Assembly (NCBI GenBank): GCA_958296235.1
Contig: OY282457.1
Location: 2,359,684 to 2,423,683 of the forward strand
Origin: an uncultured Candidatus Binatia bacterium
GTDB lineage: Bacteria; Desulfobacterota; Binatia; Bin18
Direction of reading: 5' to 3'
Length of the DNA stretch: 64,000 nt
The notes under the pieces are model-generated. The model was given only the letters and a program-made list of their open reading frames with translations, had not been told where the DNA came from and ran no database searches. Of the stretch, positions 49,216-59,243 are shown piece after piece. Positions within the stretch are counted from its first letter, which is position 1, and each line of letters begins with the position of its first letter. The position numbers were made by a program, and so were the translations under genes.

Positions 49216-50934
49216 CTAAAACAGAAAGTAGCGCTGGGCCAGCGGCAGCACGCTGGCCGGCGCGCAGGTCAGCAGCTGACCGTCGGCCCGAACCTCATAC
49301 GTCTCGGGATTGACCTCGATGTGCGGCAGGGCCCCATTGTGGATCAGGTCTGTCTTCGCAACCTGCCGGCAGTTGTGGACCGGCACCAGCCGCTTTTGCA
49401 ATCCGAGCTGCCCGGCCAGGCCGTTGTCATGCGCCGCGCGAGAGACGAAACTGAGCGACAGGCTGGCCGGGGCGCGGCCAAAATGGCCGAACATGGGCCG
49501 ACCAAAGACCGGCTGGGGAGTCGGAATTGAGGCGTTGGGATCACCCATCGCCGCCCAGGCAATAAAGCCGCCCTTCAGAATCAGTTCCGGCTTGACGCCA
49601 AAAAATTTCGGCTCCCACACTACCAGGTCGGCCAGCTTGCCGACCTCAATCGAGCCAACCTGGTCGGCAATGCCGTGAGTTAGCGCCGGGTTGATGGTGT
49701 ATTTGGCAATATAGCGTTTGACCCGAAAATTATCGTTCTCCCCGGTCTCTTCCGGCAGACGGCCGCGTTGGACGCGCATCTTATGCGCGGTTTGCCAGGT
49801 GCGGAGGATCACTTCTCCCACCCGGCCCATGGCCTGCGAGTCCGACGCCATCATGCTGAAAGCGCCCATATCGTGCAGCACATCCTCGGCCGCAATCGTT
49901 TCCGGTCGAATACGCGATTCGGCAAACGCCACGTCTTCGGGAACGCCGGGGTCCAGATGATGGCAGACCATCAACATGTCGAGGTGTTCGTCTATGGTAT
50001 TGACGGTGAAGGGCCGGGTTGGATTGGTTGACGACGGCAGGACGTTCGGGAATCCGCACACCTTGATAATATCCGGCGCATGCCCCCCGCCGGCCCCTTC
50101 GGTATGGTAGGTGTGGATGGCGCGGCCCTTAAATGCCGCAATCGTATCCTCGACATAGCCGGTCTCGTTCAAGGTATCGGTATGAATGGCGACCTGGACA
50201 TCATAGTCGTCAGCCACACAGAGCGCGCAGTCGATCGCGGCCGGCGTCGAGCCCCAGTCTTCGTGGAGTTTGAGCCCCACGGCGCCGGCTTCGAGCTGCT
50301 CACGCAAGGCTTCGGGACGAGAGGCGTTGCCCTTGCCCAGAAAGCCCAGATTCATGGGAAAGTCCTCAATCGATTCGAGCATCCGGGCGATATTCCACGG
50401 TCCCGGTGTACAGGTGGTCGCGTTGGTGCCGGTTGCCGGGCCAGTTCCACCGCCGAACATCGTCGTGATGCCCGAGGCTAAGGCTTCGGTGATCTGTTGG
50501 GGGCAGATAAAATGAATGTGGGCATCAATGCCGCCCGCAGTCAGAATCTTGCCTTCTCCGGCCAGTATCTCCGTCCCGGGGCCAATGACCAGCTCGGGCG
50601 AAACGCCCTCCATCAGCAGGGGGTTGCCGGCCTTGCCGATCCCGCAAATCCGGCCGTCTTTCACCCCGACATCGGCTTTCACAATGCCCCAGTGATCAAC
50701 CACGGTCGCATTGGTAATCACCAAATCCGGGCCGCCTTGGGCCGCGGTCTGGACGGGCGACTGCCCCATACCGTCGCGAATGACTTTGCCGCCGCCGAAT
50801 TTTACCTCATCCCCAGGCCGGGTGTGATCCTGCTCGACTTCGATCACCAGGTCGGTATCGGCCAGCCGGACCCGGTCGCCAACGGTCGGCCCGAACATTG
50901 CGGCATACCGACGGTGTTCAATCGTCTGACTCAT
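49216..50934 (-). CDS. ureC: Urease alpha subunit
   Basis: UreC holds the dinickel site that hydrolyses urea to ammonia and carbamate. The 572-residue product is full length. The nickel histidines are in [14 protein letters not shown], the carbamylated lysine in [15 protein letters not shown], further ligands in [12 protein letters not shown] and [16 protein letters not shown], the mobile flap has [20 protein letters not shown], and [15 protein letters not shown] follows. It overlaps the ureA stop by four bases. In most bacteria ureB lies between ureA and ureC; here it is missing from that place and encoded at 58830 on the other strand. Two histidine-containing ends suggest normal maturation by the UreDEFG set at 59240-62154. 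Confidence 0.97.
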   Translation of the reverse strand: MSQTIEHRRYAAMFGPTVGDRVRLADTDLVIEVEQDHTRPGDEVKFGGGKVIRDGMGQSPVQTAAQGGPDLVITNATVVDHWGIVKADVGVKDGRICGIGKAGNPLLMEGVSPELVIGPGTEILAGEGKILTAGGIDAHIHFICPQQITEALASGITTMFGGGTGPATGTNATTCTPGPWNIARMLESIEDFPMNLGFLGKGNASRPEALREQLEAGAVGLKLHEDWGSTPAAIDCALCVADDYDVQVAIHTDTLNETGYVEDTIAAFKGRAIHTYHTEGAGGGHAPDIIKVCGFPNVLPSSTNPTRPFTVNTIDEHLDMLMVCHHLDPGVPEDVAFAESRIRPETIAAEDVLHDMGAFSMMASDSQAMGRVGEVILRTWQTAHKMRVQRGRLPEETGENDNFRVKRYIAKYTINPALTHGIADQVGSIEVGKLADLVVWEPKFFGVKPELILKGGFIAWAAMGDPNASIPTPQPVFGRPMFGHFGRAPASLSLSFVSRAAHDNGLAGQLGLQKRLVPVHNCRQVAKTDLIHNGALPHIEVNPETYEVRADGQLLTCAPASVLPLAQRYFLF

Positions 50935-51251
50935 CCGTCTCTCCTCACCTCGCGAATCGGCTGGTGGACACTGACCAGCTTCGTCCCATCTGGAAAGGTC
51001 GCCTCGACCTGTACCAGATCAATCATCTCGGCCACCCCGTCCATCACATCGTCCCGACTGAGGATGGTCGCGCCGTACGACATCAGTTCCGACACGGATT
51101 GCCCGTCCCGGGCCCCTTCCAGCACTGCGCTGGTAAGCAGGGCCACGGCTTCGGGATAGTTCAGCTTCAACCCGCGCGCCTGTCGTTCCCGGGCCAGTTG
51201 GGCGGCCAGGTAAATCATCAGCTTCTCTTGTTCGTGCGGCGTAAAATGCAT
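50931..51251 (-). CDS. ureA: Urease gamma subunit
   Basis: The 106-residue product matches Ure[21 protein letters not shown] at the start, [20 protein letters not shown], the [18 protein letters not shown] block and the closing [18 protein letters not shown]. It is the small structural subunit of the (alpha-beta-gamma)3 urease. ATG 51251 has CGGAGAA upstream; the longer in-frame extension to 51332 is not family-like. A half palindromic element lies in its leader. It directly overlaps ureC without an intervening ureB, and is not fused to it: the frame ends at the normal gamma terminus. Confidence 0.96.
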   Translation of the reverse strand: MHFTPHEQEKLMIYLAAQLARERQARGLKLNYPEAVALLTSAVLEGARDGQSVSELMSYGATILSRDDVMDGVAEMIDLVQVEATFPDGTKLVSVHQPIREVRRDG

Positions 51252-51261
51252 ATCTGTTCTC

Positions 51262-51285
51262 CGAAGAGGACACGTTTCCTCTTTG
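51262..51285 (-). repeat. Half copy of the DTFPL palindromic element in the ureA leader
   Basis: GAAGAGGACACGTTTCCTCTTTG on the plus strand holds the right-arm consensus and a short self-palindrome. It lies 10 bases ahead of the ureA start, partly over its ribosome site. Confidence 0.5.
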
Positions 51286-51300
51286 TCGTCTGGCGAGAGC

Positions 51301-51996
51301 CTAGACTGATAAATGCCGCTGGACAATATCATCCGTCAAGGCGGCGATGGGTCCGTCGGCCACCACACTGCCCTTTTCCATCACAGCAAAGGCATCCGCC
51401 ACTCGGCGGGCAAAGGGGAGTTTCTGCTCAACCAACAGAATGGTCAGGTTTTCTTCCTGATTGAGACGGAGGAGGATATCGCCGATCTCCTGGACGATAT
51501 TGGGCTGAATGCCTTCAGTTGGCTCATCCAGAATCAGCAGCTTCGGGTTCAGGACCAGGGCGCGGCCAATGGCCAACTGCTGCTGCTGGCCGCCGGACAG
51601 GTCCCCACCCCGACGGCCGAGCATGTGCTTGAGCACGGGAAAGAAGTGGAACACTGACTCGGGGATTGAGCCGACCCTGTCACGACGCGCCGGAAGACCG
51701 ATACGCAGGTTCTCCTCAACGGTCAGCTGCGGGAAGATTTCGCGACCCTGGGGAACGTAGCCGATTCCGAGGCGCGCCCGCAGCGCAGCCGGGCGACGAG
51801 CCAGCTCGCTGTTCTCAAACTGGAGACTGCCGGAGGCGATGGGCAGGAGGCCCATGATGGTCTTGAGCAGCGTGGTCTTGCCGACACCGTTCCGGCCCAT
51901 CAGGCAGGTACAGGACCCGGCCGGGATGTGGAGGTCAACATCCCATAAAATATGACTCTCGCCGTAATACTGATTCAGGTCCTGAATGCGGATCAT
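51301..51996 (-). CDS. urtE: Urea ABC transporter ATP-binding protein UrtE
   Basis: The 231-residue product is a LivF-like ATPase: Walker [14 protein letters not shown]-loop [19 protein letters not shown], signature [15 protein letters not shown], Walker [17 protein letters not shown], and the VEQK switch region. The [19 protein letters not shown] block and the five-gene urt order identify it as UrtE rather than a branched-chain amino acid protein. ATG 51996 ([17 protein letters not shown]) is the family start. It lies 16 bp after urtD and is followed by ureA, so uptake and hydrolysis of urea are co-transcribed. Confidence 0.95.
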   Translation of the reverse strand: MIRIQDLNQYYGESHILWDVDLHIPAGSCTCLMGRNGVGKTTLLKTIMGLLPIASGSLQFENSELARRPAALRARLGIGYVPQGREIFPQLTVEENLRIGLPARRDRVGSIPESVFHFFPVLKHMLGRRGGDLSGGQQQQLAIGRALVLNPKLLILDEPTEGIQPNIVQEIGDILLRLNQEENLTILLVEQKLPFARRVADAFAVMEKGSVVADGPIAALTDDIVQRHLSV

Positions 51997-52012
51997 CGTC
52001 GCCCTCGGCCGG

Positions 52013-52876
52013 CTAGGCTCCCAGATAGACCTCGACCACACGCGGGTCGCTCTGCACCTCTTCCATACTGCCCTCAGCCAGGACGCTCCCCTCGTGCAGG
52101 ACCGTCACCGTCCGGGCCAGGCTGCGGACAAACTCCATGTCGTGCTCGACCACCACAACGGTATGTTTGCCGGCCAGCGAAATCAATAATTCGGCCGTTC
52201 GATCGGTCTCCTGGTGGGTCATGCCGGCAACGGGCTCGTCCACTAACAGCAACTGGGGGTCTTGAATCAGCAGCATACCCAGTTCCAACCACTGCTTTTG
52301 TCCGTGCGAGAGCAGCCCGGCGCGGGTGGACAATTGCTCAATGAGACCGATCGTCTCAGCGGTCGAGGCAATGCGCTCGCGCTGCTGCCGGCTCAGACGG
52401 GCGAGCAGGCTGTGCCACACCTTTTTATTCGCCTGCATGGCCAGTTCGAGGTTCTCGGAGACGGTATGGCCGTGGAAGACGGTCGGACGCTGAAACTTCC
52501 GGCCGATTCCGGCCAGGGCGATGTCGTATTCCGACAGTTGCGTCAGGTCCAGGTTATTGCCAAAAAACACCGTCCCGGTATCCGGTCGAGTCTTGCCGGT
52601 GATGACGTCCAGCAAGGTTGTTTTCCCGGCCCCGTTGGGACCGATGAGGCAGCGGAGCTCGCCGGCGTTGAGATACAGCGTCAGCTCGTTCAGGGCTTTC
52701 AGGCCATCAAAGCTCACCGTCACATTTTCAACATAGAGAATGACGCCGTGGCTGGTATCCAGCCCGGGCTGGACCACATGGGCCATTGCCGGGCTGCCGC
52801 CCTGGTCAATTGTTTCCTCCGGCATATCCCGCTTCATCTGACTGTCCCAGGTCCGGCGGCTATCCCCTTGTTTCAT
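52013..52876 (-). CDS. urtD: Urea ABC transporter ATP-binding protein UrtD
   Basis: The 287-residue product is a LivG-like ATPase: VTVSFDGLKALNELTLYLNA, Walker A GPNGAGKTTLLDVITGKTRP, the GIGRKFQRPTVFHGHTVSEN block, signature LSHGQKQWLELGMLL, Walker B LLLVDEPVAGMTHQET and VVVEHDMEFVRSLA. The FQRPTVF and HGQKQWLE sequences are typical of UrtD. A 38-residue N-terminal extension precedes the domain. ATG 52876 lies inside the urtC end (16-base overlap). Confidence 0.95.
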   Translation of the reverse strand: MKQGDSRRTWDSQMKRDMPEETIDQGGSPAMAHVVQPGLDTSHGVILYVENVTVSFDGLKALNELTLYLNAGELRCLIGPNGAGKTTLLDVITGKTRPDTGTVFFGNNLDLTQLSEYDIALAGIGRKFQRPTVFHGHTVSENLELAMQANKKVWHSLLARLSRQQRERIASTAETIGLIEQLSTRAGLLSHGQKQWLELGMLLIQDPQLLLVDEPVAGMTHQETDRTAELLISLAGKHTVVVVEHDMEFVRSLARTVTVLHEGSVLAEGSMEEVQSDPRVVEVYLGA

Positions 52877-54047
52877 CCGTCTGCGCCCTGGCCGGCCAAC
52901 GCAACAGACCGGCCACGCCACGGGGGAGAAAGAGAGTGACAACAATAAACAGCGCGCCGAGAATATACAGCCACAGATAGGGGAGCGCGGCAGTGCACCA
53001 GCTTTTGACGCCATTCACCAGAAAAGCGCCGAGCAGCGCGCCGGACAGGGTACCACGACCACCGACCGCGACCCAAATAGCCATCTCAATGGAATTGGCG
53101 GGCTGCATCTCGCTCGGGTTAATGATCCCGACCTGGGGGACGTACAGCGCGCCGGCCAAACCGCACAGCATCGCGGACAGGGTCCAGAGGAAGAGTTTGT
53201 AACTATGCGGATTATAGCCACAGAACATCAAACGGCTCTCCGCATCGCGAACGGCCATCAATACCCGCCCCAGCTTCGACGTGACCAGATAGCGGCAGGT
53301 CAGGTAGGCGAGCGCAAGGACGACCACAGAGGTCACATACAGCCCCAGCTTGGTCGTCGGCGCTTGCAGCGAAAACCCGAGCAAGCGCTTGAAATCGGTC
53401 AGACCGTTATTCCCGCCGAATCCGGTGTCGTTGCGGAAGAACAGCAGCATCAGCGCGTAGGTCATGGCCTGGGTAATGATAGAGAAATAGACCCCGCGAA
53501 TGCGCGAGCGAAAAGCGAAAAACCCGAAGATATAGGCCAGTATTCCGGGGACGAAGAGGGCCATCCCCAGGGCAAACCCGAAGTTGCTGAACCCGTACCA
53601 GTACCACGGCAGTTCTTTCCAATCGAGGAAGACCATGAAGTCGGGCAGTTCGCTCCGATAGACCCCTTCCGTCCCGATAGCCCGCATCAGATACATGCCC
53701 ATGGCATAGCCGCCCAGCGCAAAGAACACGCCATGCCCCAGGCTGAGAATGCCGGCATAGCCCCAGATCAGGTCCACGGCCAGGGCCACCAGGGCGTAGC
53801 ACATGAACTTGCCGAGCAGCGGAATAAGATAGTCGGGAAAGTGCAACGCCGAGTCAGCCGGCAGCAAATTCAGGCCGGGAATGACGATTACCCCCAGGAC
53901 GACGAGGAGGCCGATCAGGACCCACTCGCCTCGGCTATGGAGCCGCATAAGGGACGTCAAAACGGAGCCGGTCCGCTCATGCGGCTCCGCCGGCGCGCCG
54001 GCGACCAGCGGCTCCGCAGCGGTTTCGGATACTGGAGAACTCACCAC
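52860..54047 (-). CDS. urtC: Urea ABC transporter permease UrtC
   Basis: The product of about 395 residues is a LivM-like permease with roughly ten membrane helices: FMCYALVALAVDLIWGYAGI, LSLGHGVFFALGGYAMGMYL, FNP-type loop DTGFGGNNGLTDFKRLLGF, and WVAVGGRGTLSGALLGAFLV. GTG 54047, just before the urtB stop, is taken as start because it gives a short overlap with good coupling (TGAGGCC ahead); ATG 53949 is an alternative. The DWKELPWYWYGFSNFGFALG insertion is also seen in other UrtC proteins. It forms the pore together with UrtB. Confidence 0.93.
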   Translation of the reverse strand: MVSSPVSETAAEPLVAGAPAEPHERTGSVLTSLMRLHSRGEWVLIGLLVVLGVIVIPGLNLLPADSALHFPDYLIPLLGKFMCYALVALAVDLIWGYAGILSLGHGVFFALGGYAMGMYLMRAIGTEGVYRSELPDFMVFLDWKELPWYWYGFSNFGFALGMALFVPGILAYIFGFFAFRSRIRGVYFSIITQAMTYALMLLFFRNDTGFGGNNGLTDFKRLLGFSLQAPTTKLGLYVTSVVVLALAYLTCRYLVTSKLGRVLMAVRDAESRLMFCGYNPHSYKLFLWTLSAMLCGLAGALYVPQVGIINPSEMQPANSIEMAIWVAVGGRGTLSGALLGAFLVNGVKSWCTAALPYLWLYILGALFIVVTLFLPRGVAGLLRWPARAQTDETRG

Positions 54048-54051
54048 GGCC

Positions 54052-55755
54052 TCAGCTTTCTGCCAGGCGCCCCTTGAGCGCAAATAGGCCTTGGGGCCGT
54101 TGCTGGATGAATAAAACGATAAAGATGAGCACACCAATTTTTCCCAATACCGCGCCGGCGACCGGTTCGAGTATCTTATTCACCAGGCCCAGACTCAGCG
54201 CTCCCACCACTGTCCCGGCGATGTTCCCGACCCCGCCCAGCACCACGACCATGAACGAATCAACAATATACAGACGGCCGAGTTCCGGCCCGACATTGCC
54301 AATCTGGGACAGCGCAACGCCACCCAAGCCGGCAATGCCCGAACCCAAACCAAAGGTCCACATATCAACCCGGCCGGCCGATATGCCCATACAGGCCGCC
54401 ATAGGTCTGTTCTGGGTGACGGCTCGAACCTGTACACCGAGGCGGGTCCGCTGGAGAATCAGCCAGACCAAGCCGACCACCAGAGCGACAAACAGGATAA
54501 TGGCCAGCCGGCTGTACGGCAGAACGACGCCGTACAGGACTTCGATTCCGCCCGACAGCCAGGCTGGATTCGCCACCTGCACATTTTGGGCCCCAAAGAT
54601 GAGACGCACACTCTGAATCAGAACGAGGCTGATGCCCCAGGTTGCGAGCAGGGTTTCCAACGGACGACCGTATAAAAAACGGATCACCCCGCGCTCCAGT
54701 ATCATCCCCGTCAGCAGGCACACCCCAAAGGCGGCCGGGACCGCAACCGCCAGATACCAGTCAAACCACGCCGGAAAGCGCTCTTGAAAGACCCCCTGGA
54801 CCACATAGCTGGCGTACGCGCCCAGCATCAACATCTCGCCGTGGGCCATGTTAATGACGCCCATTAAGCCAAACGTAATCCCCAGACCAAGAGCCGCCAG
54901 GAGCAAGACACTCCCCAGACTCGTCCCGTAGAAGAGATTGCCCAGACTGTTAATCAGAAACTGGGTCCGTTCAAAACTCGACAGCGCGGCCTCGGCCGCC
55001 GCCCGCACCTCCGGGTCATCCTCAGCAAAAGAGCCATCTTCCTGTGTCGCGACCAGGGCTTCCAACTGGGGCCGCAATCCAAGGTTGCCCGATTCACCTA
55101 TCAGCCGAATGGCGGCGAGACGCGCCGTCTGGTCTTCGCTCTGAAGCTGCATTTGCGCCAGAGCGACGGCCAGGACATCCCGCACCGCCGCCTCGGTCTC
55201 GCGCTCCAGAGCAGCCTGTAGAGGGTCCGTCATTTCGGGCCGCGGACGCTTGATCAGCTCTTCCGCCGCGGCCAGGCGTACACCAACGTCGGGAGCGTAT
55301 AACTGAAGTTGGGCAATAACCGGCCGCAGCGCGCGCCGCACCGCATTATTGATACGGGGCGTCCGCAGCGCGGCCTCGTCCAACTCTACAGTCTCCCCAC
55401 TGAGCGCGTCGCGCAGGCTGCCGTCTTCTCCCTTGATGGAGACGAGGCCGGCCTCATCGACCCGCAAACGCCGCTCGCCTAAAGCCTCAAGGGCCGGCAG
55501 CGCGGCAGGGTCGTTCAGCCGGCCGAGCGCCGTTATTGCCTGCCGAACATCCCGGCGACTCTTCGCTCCGAGGCCATGCAGGAGAGAGGCCAAGTCTTTC
55601 CCCTCCGTCGTGGCACCGCTGGAAGACGGCAGGCCGAGCAGCAGAATGAGGGACAGGAAGAGAAAGGAGACAGAGATAGAGAATTGAGACAGAGAGTGGA
55701 GACAGAGAGGAACCCCCTTCCCTCTATCTCTATCTCTGTCTCTATCTCTCTTCAT
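54052..55755 (-). CDS. urtB: Urea ABC transporter permease UrtB, with N-terminal periplasmic domain
   Basis: The product of 567 residues has a signal-like helix (ISVSFLFLSLILLLGL), then about 200 residues of HEAT-like repeats (RRDVRQAITALGRLNDPAAL, VRLAAAEELIKRPRPE), as is usual for UrtB. The LivH-like membrane domain follows: GITFGLMGVINMAHGEMLML, YASYVVQGVFQERFP, GRPLETLLATWGISLVLIQS and QNRPMAACMGISAGRVDMWT. The very N terminus MKRDRDRDRDRGKG is encoded by a hexamer microsatellite. ATG 55755 is 13 bp after urtA. Identification is firm; the extreme start is less so. Confidence 0.93.
   Translation of the reverse strand: MKRDRDRDRDRGKGVPLCLHSLSQFSISVSFLFLSLILLLGLPSSSGATTEGKDLASLLHGLGAKSRRDVRQAITALGRLNDPAALPALEALGERRLRVDEAGLVSIKGEDGSLRDALSGETVELDEAALRTPRINNAVRRALRPVIAQLQLYAPDVGVRLAAAEELIKRPRPEMTDPLQAALERETEAAVRDVLAVALAQMQLQSEDQTARLAAIRLIGESGNLGLRPQLEALVATQEDGSFAEDDPEVRAAAEAALSSFERTQFLINSLGNLFYGTSLGSVLLLAALGLGITFGLMGVINMAHGEMLMLGAYASYVVQGVFQERFPAWFDWYLAVAVPAAFGVCLLTGMILERGVIRFLYGRPLETLLATWGISLVLIQSVRLIFGAQNVQVANPAWLSGGIEVLYGVVLPYSRLAIILFVALVVGLVWLILQRTRLGVQVRAVTQNRPMAACMGISAGRVDMWTFGLGSGIAGLGGVALSQIGNVGPELGRLYIVDSFMVVVLGGVGNIAGTVVGALSLGLVNKILEPVAGAVLGKIGVLIFIVLFIQQRPQGLFALKGRLAES
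55668..55750. repeat. GAGATA/GAGACA hexamer-rich tract at the urtB start
   Basis: On the minus strand runs of GAGATAGAGACAGAG-type units encode the Arg-Asp repeats of UrtB, and a looser second tract (about 55668-55700) encodes part of the signal helix. Units of six bases would change the number of Arg-Asp pairs without breaking the frame. Confidence 0.6.
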
Positions 55756-55768
55756 GCTGTCAGAACCC

Positions 55769-57103
55769 TTAGTTTTTGAACTTGGGCGCGGTGCAGTTGC
55801 CACACACCCAGGGATAGGTCCAGTCTGCAACCTTTTTGGCGCTATCCGGTATAAAAGGACTCCAGGCCTGGGCGCGAACGGGGCCTTCGGTGTTCCAGAC
55901 GATATCGAACTGGCCGTCTTCGCGAACCTCAGCAATAAGGACCGGTTTGTGCAGATGGTGGTTCTTGGCATCCATGCTGATATCGAAGCCGGAGGGTGAG
56001 CGCACCACCTGATTGCCGACGGCTTGGCGCACGGCATTAACGTCGGTTGTCTGGGCTTGTTCGACTGCCTGGGCCCACATGCGGATCCCGATATAGGTGG
56101 CTTCCATCGGGTCGTTGGTCACCCGCTTAGCGCCGCCAGGCAATTGATGTTTTTTGACATAGGCTTCCCACTTGGCCACAAAGTCTTTGTTCTCGGGGGT
56201 ATCGACGGACATAAAATAATTCCACGCCGCCAGATGACCGACCAGCGGAGCGGTATCGATGCCGCGGAGTTCTTCCTCGCCAACCGAGAACGCGACAACG
56301 GGAATGTCCTCGGCCTTCAGCCCCTGGTTGGCCAGCTCTTTGTAGAACGGAACGTTCGAGTCGCCGTTAATCGTCGAAACAACCGCGGTCGATTTACCGA
56401 CGGCGAATTTCTTGATGTCCGCCACGATGGTCTGATAGTCGCTATGCCCGAACGGGGTATAGAGCTCCATGATGTCTGCTTTGGCTACCCCTTTGGACTC
56501 CAGAAAATAATTGAGAATTTTATTTGTCGTCCGGGGATAGACATAGTCCGTGCCCAGCAACACGAAGCGCTCTGCTCCACCGCCGTCCTCGCTCATCAGA
56601 TATTCGACAGCCGGAATCGCCTGCTGGTTTGGCGCCGCGCCAGTGTAGAACACATTGAAAGAGGACTCTTCCCCTTCGTACTGGACCGGATAAAAGAGCA
56701 GGCCGTTCAACTCTTCAAAGACGGGCAGGACCGATTTGCGCGACACCGAGGTCCAGCAGCCAAAGACAACAGCGACTTTTTCCTGTTGGATCAACTCGCG
56801 CGCTTTTTCGGCAAAGAGCGGCCAGTCAGAAGCCGGGTCAACCACAACCGGCTCGACCGGACGGCCCAGCAGCCCACCGGCCTCGTTAATTTCCTCAATC
56901 GCCATCAAGGCCACATCCTTCAGCGACGTTTCACTAATCGCCATGGTCCCGCTCAGCGAGTGCAGGATGCCAACCTTAATGGGCTCGGCCGCCCAGGCGG
57001 CCGGTAACCAGGTAAATAATCCGACCAGCAGGCCGACCGGAAGCGTCAGGCGGGCGGCCGCGCGCCGCGCGCCGCGGGGAACACAGGTCAATAAGGTCAT
57101 CAT
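55769..57103 (-). CDS. urtA: Urea-binding protein UrtA
   Basis: The 444-residue product is the periplasmic receptor of the urea transporter: signal peptide (LTLPVGLLVGLFTWLPAAWA), then AEPIKVGILHSLSGTMAISE, VFGCWTSVSRKSVLPVFEEL, LLFYPVQYEGEESSFNVFYT and NDPMEATYIGIRMWAQAVEQ. These are hallmarks of UrtA among Leu/Ile/Val-type receptors. ATG 57103 is chosen because AAAGGAGA sits at the proper distance; the ATG at 57124 lacks a ribosome site. It lies 36 bp after the porin gene. Nitrogen control (NtcA or NtrC type) is usual for this operon but no site could be identified with confidence. Confidence 0.95.
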   Translation of the reverse strand: MMTLLTCVPRGARRAAARLTLPVGLLVGLFTWLPAAWAAEPIKVGILHSLSGTMAISETSLKDVALMAIEEINEAGGLLGRPVEPVVVDPASDWPLFAEKARELIQQEKVAVVFGCWTSVSRKSVLPVFEELNGLLFYPVQYEGEESSFNVFYTGAAPNQQAIPAVEYLMSEDGGGAERFVLLGTDYVYPRTTNKILNYFLESKGVAKADIMELYTPFGHSDYQTIVADIKKFAVGKSTAVVSTINGDSNVPFYKELANQGLKAEDIPVVAFSVGEEELRGIDTAPLVGHLAAWNYFMSVDTPENKDFVAKWEAYVKKHQLPGGAKRVTNDPMEATYIGIRMWAQAVEQAQTTDVNAVRQAVGNQVVRSPSGFDISMDAKNHHLHKPVLIAEVREDGQFDIVWNTEGPVRAQAWSPFIPDSAKKVADWTYPWVCGNCTAPKFKN

Positions 57104-57139
57104 TCGACTTCTCCTTTTCGTCATGCGGTTACTGCCTCG

Positions 57140-58453
57140 TTAGAACAGAATCTGGGTTTGGACCCGGAACCGATGGGTGCTGGTGGTGGTACCACGAAAC
57201 TGAAACGGGTCGCCGTCCAGAAAGCTGTAATCGAGCTGGGCTTTTACGGCGTGGCCGTACAGATAGTAGTTGAAGCCGGCCGTGTACTCGCGCACGTCGC
57301 CCTGGGTGTCGAGATCATTGGCAAACTGAAAATCAACGCCCGAGACCCGTCCGGCGAGTTCCAGACGCTCGGTCAGATAGTAGCCGAGCTGCCCGTAGTA
57401 GCCCCAGTCGTGGCCGACGTTTTCTGAGCAGCAGTCACGGTTGTTGCGCCGGTAGTAGCCGGCGGCCTGCACGCTCAAGCCTTGGTAACGGAAACCGCCG
57501 TCAACGGTGACGTTGGTCGTGCGGTCGCCGGAGCTGACGTTCTGGAAGCCAGAGTAGTCATCAACCGGGTTAAAGGCCGCGGCCACGCCCAGCGACAGCT
57601 GCGGGGCGGCGGCCGGCGTGGGCGAGCTTTCCAGGTAGCCGTAGGGTTCGAGCAGGTCGTATTCCAGACGTCCCTGCCAGGCGACCTCGTTGCCCACGTT
57701 CTGCTGCCCGCCGGCGTCCAGGGCGCGGATGCTGTTGGTCACCACGCCGTGATAGGACAGCTTGCCGACCTTGCCGCTGATGTTGGCGCCGACCGCACGC
57801 TGCAAGTTGAACGCATAGTCCGCCACGGACAGGTCGGAGAACAACAGATTACCCGGATGGGTGTAGAACTGGCGACTATAGGGGAGAATAAAACGACCGG
57901 CCTGCACATTCAGGTATTGGGAGTGGCTGTACTGCATCCACCAGTCGAGCATGGTTGATTGGTTACTGTTGCCAAAGGTGGTCGCTTCATACTGAAAGAA
58001 ATATTTGACTTTGGGATCAAAGACATTCCCGGAAAACGCCAGTCGCGCCAAGGCAACGTCAAAATTGCTCCGCGTTCTGCCGTCGTCCATACCTGCCGGG
58101 GCGGTCAAGGTGTATCTGGCCTGAAGGAAACCATTGAGGTTGATCGAGTAGCGCCCATCCTTGCTGCGGATAAAAAATCCATTGTCATACACATCTTCCG
58201 CGGCAAGGCCCTTCTTGCGGGTTCCGGCCTGGTAGCCGAAATCAACGCCTTGCGCGACACGCTCCTTTTCCTTTGTTTCGAGTTCCATCATGCGGCTCTC
58301 AAGCGCCTGCATGACCTTGTGCTGCTCAGCGAGCTGTTGGCGTAACTCGCTGAGCTCGTCTGCCAGCACCGGGGTCGTCATCAGGGTGCTGATAACAATG
58401 CCTGCAATCAGACGGGCCCGCGCAACGAAGTCGCGTCTTCCTTTTCTTCCCAT
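57140..58453 (-). CDS. OprP/O-like outer-membrane porin, probably for urea
   Basis: The 437-residue product has a signal peptide (ARLIAGIVISTLMTTPVLA), a periplasmic coiled coil (ELRQQLAEQHKVMQALESRM) and then a beta-barrel of the phosphate-selective porin O/P superfamily: YSINLNGFLQARYTLT, FDVALARLAFSGNVFDPKVK, LNVQAGRFILPYSRQF, ending in TTSTHRFRVQTQILF with the terminal aromatic residue needed for barrel insertion. Being first in the operon with urtABCDE, it is likely to admit urea or short amides, as in FmdC-type porins; this is inferred from position. A Cys pair (RDCCSEN) in an outer loop is unusual. Confidence 0.88.
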   Translation of the reverse strand: MGRKGRRDFVARARLIAGIVISTLMTTPVLADELSELRQQLAEQHKVMQALESRMMELETKEKERVAQGVDFGYQAGTRKKGLAAEDVYDNGFFIRSKDGRYSINLNGFLQARYTLTAPAGMDDGRTRSNFDVALARLAFSGNVFDPKVKYFFQYEATTFGNSNQSTMLDWWMQYSHSQYLNVQAGRFILPYSRQFYTHPGNLLFSDLSVADYAFNLQRAVGANISGKVGKLSYHGVVTNSIRALDAGGQQNVGNEVAWQGRLEYDLLEPYGYLESSPTPAAAPQLSLGVAAAFNPVDDYSGFQNVSSGDRTTNVTVDGGFRYQGLSVQAAGYYRRNNRDCCSENVGHDWGYYGQLGYYLTERLELAGRVSGVDFQFANDLDTQGDVREYTAGFNYYLYGHAVKAQLDYSFLDGDPFQFRGTTTSTHRFRVQTQILF

Positions 58454-58829
58454 ATTCTTGTGTACTCCTTCCTTTCGACTACGAGCGATTCAGACAAAGT
58501 CGAGGAGAGGAGCAAGATAGAGGCCAGACTTGGGCCGGCTATGAAAAGTCTCTGGCTCCGGTACGCTGATGACTCGACAGAACAAGGGAAAACAGGGGGT
58601 TGGACAGAAAGTACGACCCTGTTCAGGAAGCATCAATTTGCCTTATTATTATACAAGGTGTTGATTTTCGGGCCTATAAATTCAACATATTTTTCGTCAA
58701 ACGGGAGCAAACCAGCAGACTCCCTGGCTTGTACCTCGGCAAGATTATTGCTCTATTATTTATTGCTCCAAGTAAGAATACGTACATGGCAGAGAGAAGT
58801 GAGAACCACGAAAGACAAGAGAGGTATGC
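58454..58829. promoter_or_regulatory. Divergent control region of the urea regulon
   Basis: This 376-bp AT-richer gap separates the minus-strand porin-urt-ureAC unit from the plus-strand ureBGDEF unit, so promoters for both must lie here. Several TATA-like patches occur (about 58640-58690 and 58735-58770), but I could not pick out one clear promoter or an activator site. No gene is evident. Confidence 0.5.
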
Positions 58830-59243
58830 ATGCCGGACGAAAAAACGGCTTCCACGCTGATCCCTGGGGAAATCCTTCCGGCTGAAGGCGCAGTCGTCTT
58901 GAATGCCGGACGACCCGTGCGGTCCGTCACTGTGCTCAACACCGGAGACCGACCTGTTCAGGTGGGTTCGCATTATCACTTCTTCGAGGCCAATCGGGCG
59001 TTGCGTTTTCCGCGGGCCATGACTTTCGGCCTTCGGCTTGATATTCCAGCCGGTACGGCCGTTCGTTTTGAGCCGGGAGAAGAGAAAACCGTGCAACTCG
59101 TCCCGTTCGGCGGACAACGCACGGTCTTCGGCTTGAACGGTTTGACTGAGGGGAATACAGAGGATGCAGGCGTTCGACAGCAGGCGCTCCTCAGAGCGGC
59201 AGAGCAGGGCTTCCTCTCCTCAGACGAAGATGAGGCGGTATGA
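58830..59243 (+). CDS. ureB: Urease beta subunit, displaced from ureA and ureC
   Basis: The 137-residue product is Ure[61 protein letters not shown] and [16 protein letters not shown] are its complete core. It has ten extra residues at the front and about 28 at the end (a charged helix ending SSDEDEAV). UreB is a structural subunit of the urease trimer, so its place next to accessory genes, on the opposite strand and 8 kb from ureA/ureC, is unusual. ATG 58830 has GAGAGG upstream; the stop overlaps ureG (ATGA). Confidence 0.96.
   Translation: MPDEKTASTLIPGEILPAEGAVVLNAGRPVRSVTVLNTGDRPVQVGSHYHFFEANRALRFPRAMTFGLRLDIPAGTAVRFEPGEEKTVQLVPFGGQRTVFGLNGLTEGNTEDAGVRQQALLRAAEQGFLSSDEDEAV

Noticed and set aside
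55668..55750. Microsatellite as an on/off phase-variation switch of urtB
   Set aside because: The unit is six bases, so slippage would not shift the reading frame.
56024..57007. 327-codon open frame on the plus strand opposite urtA
   Set aside because: Antisense shadow of a high-GC gene; product resembles no family.
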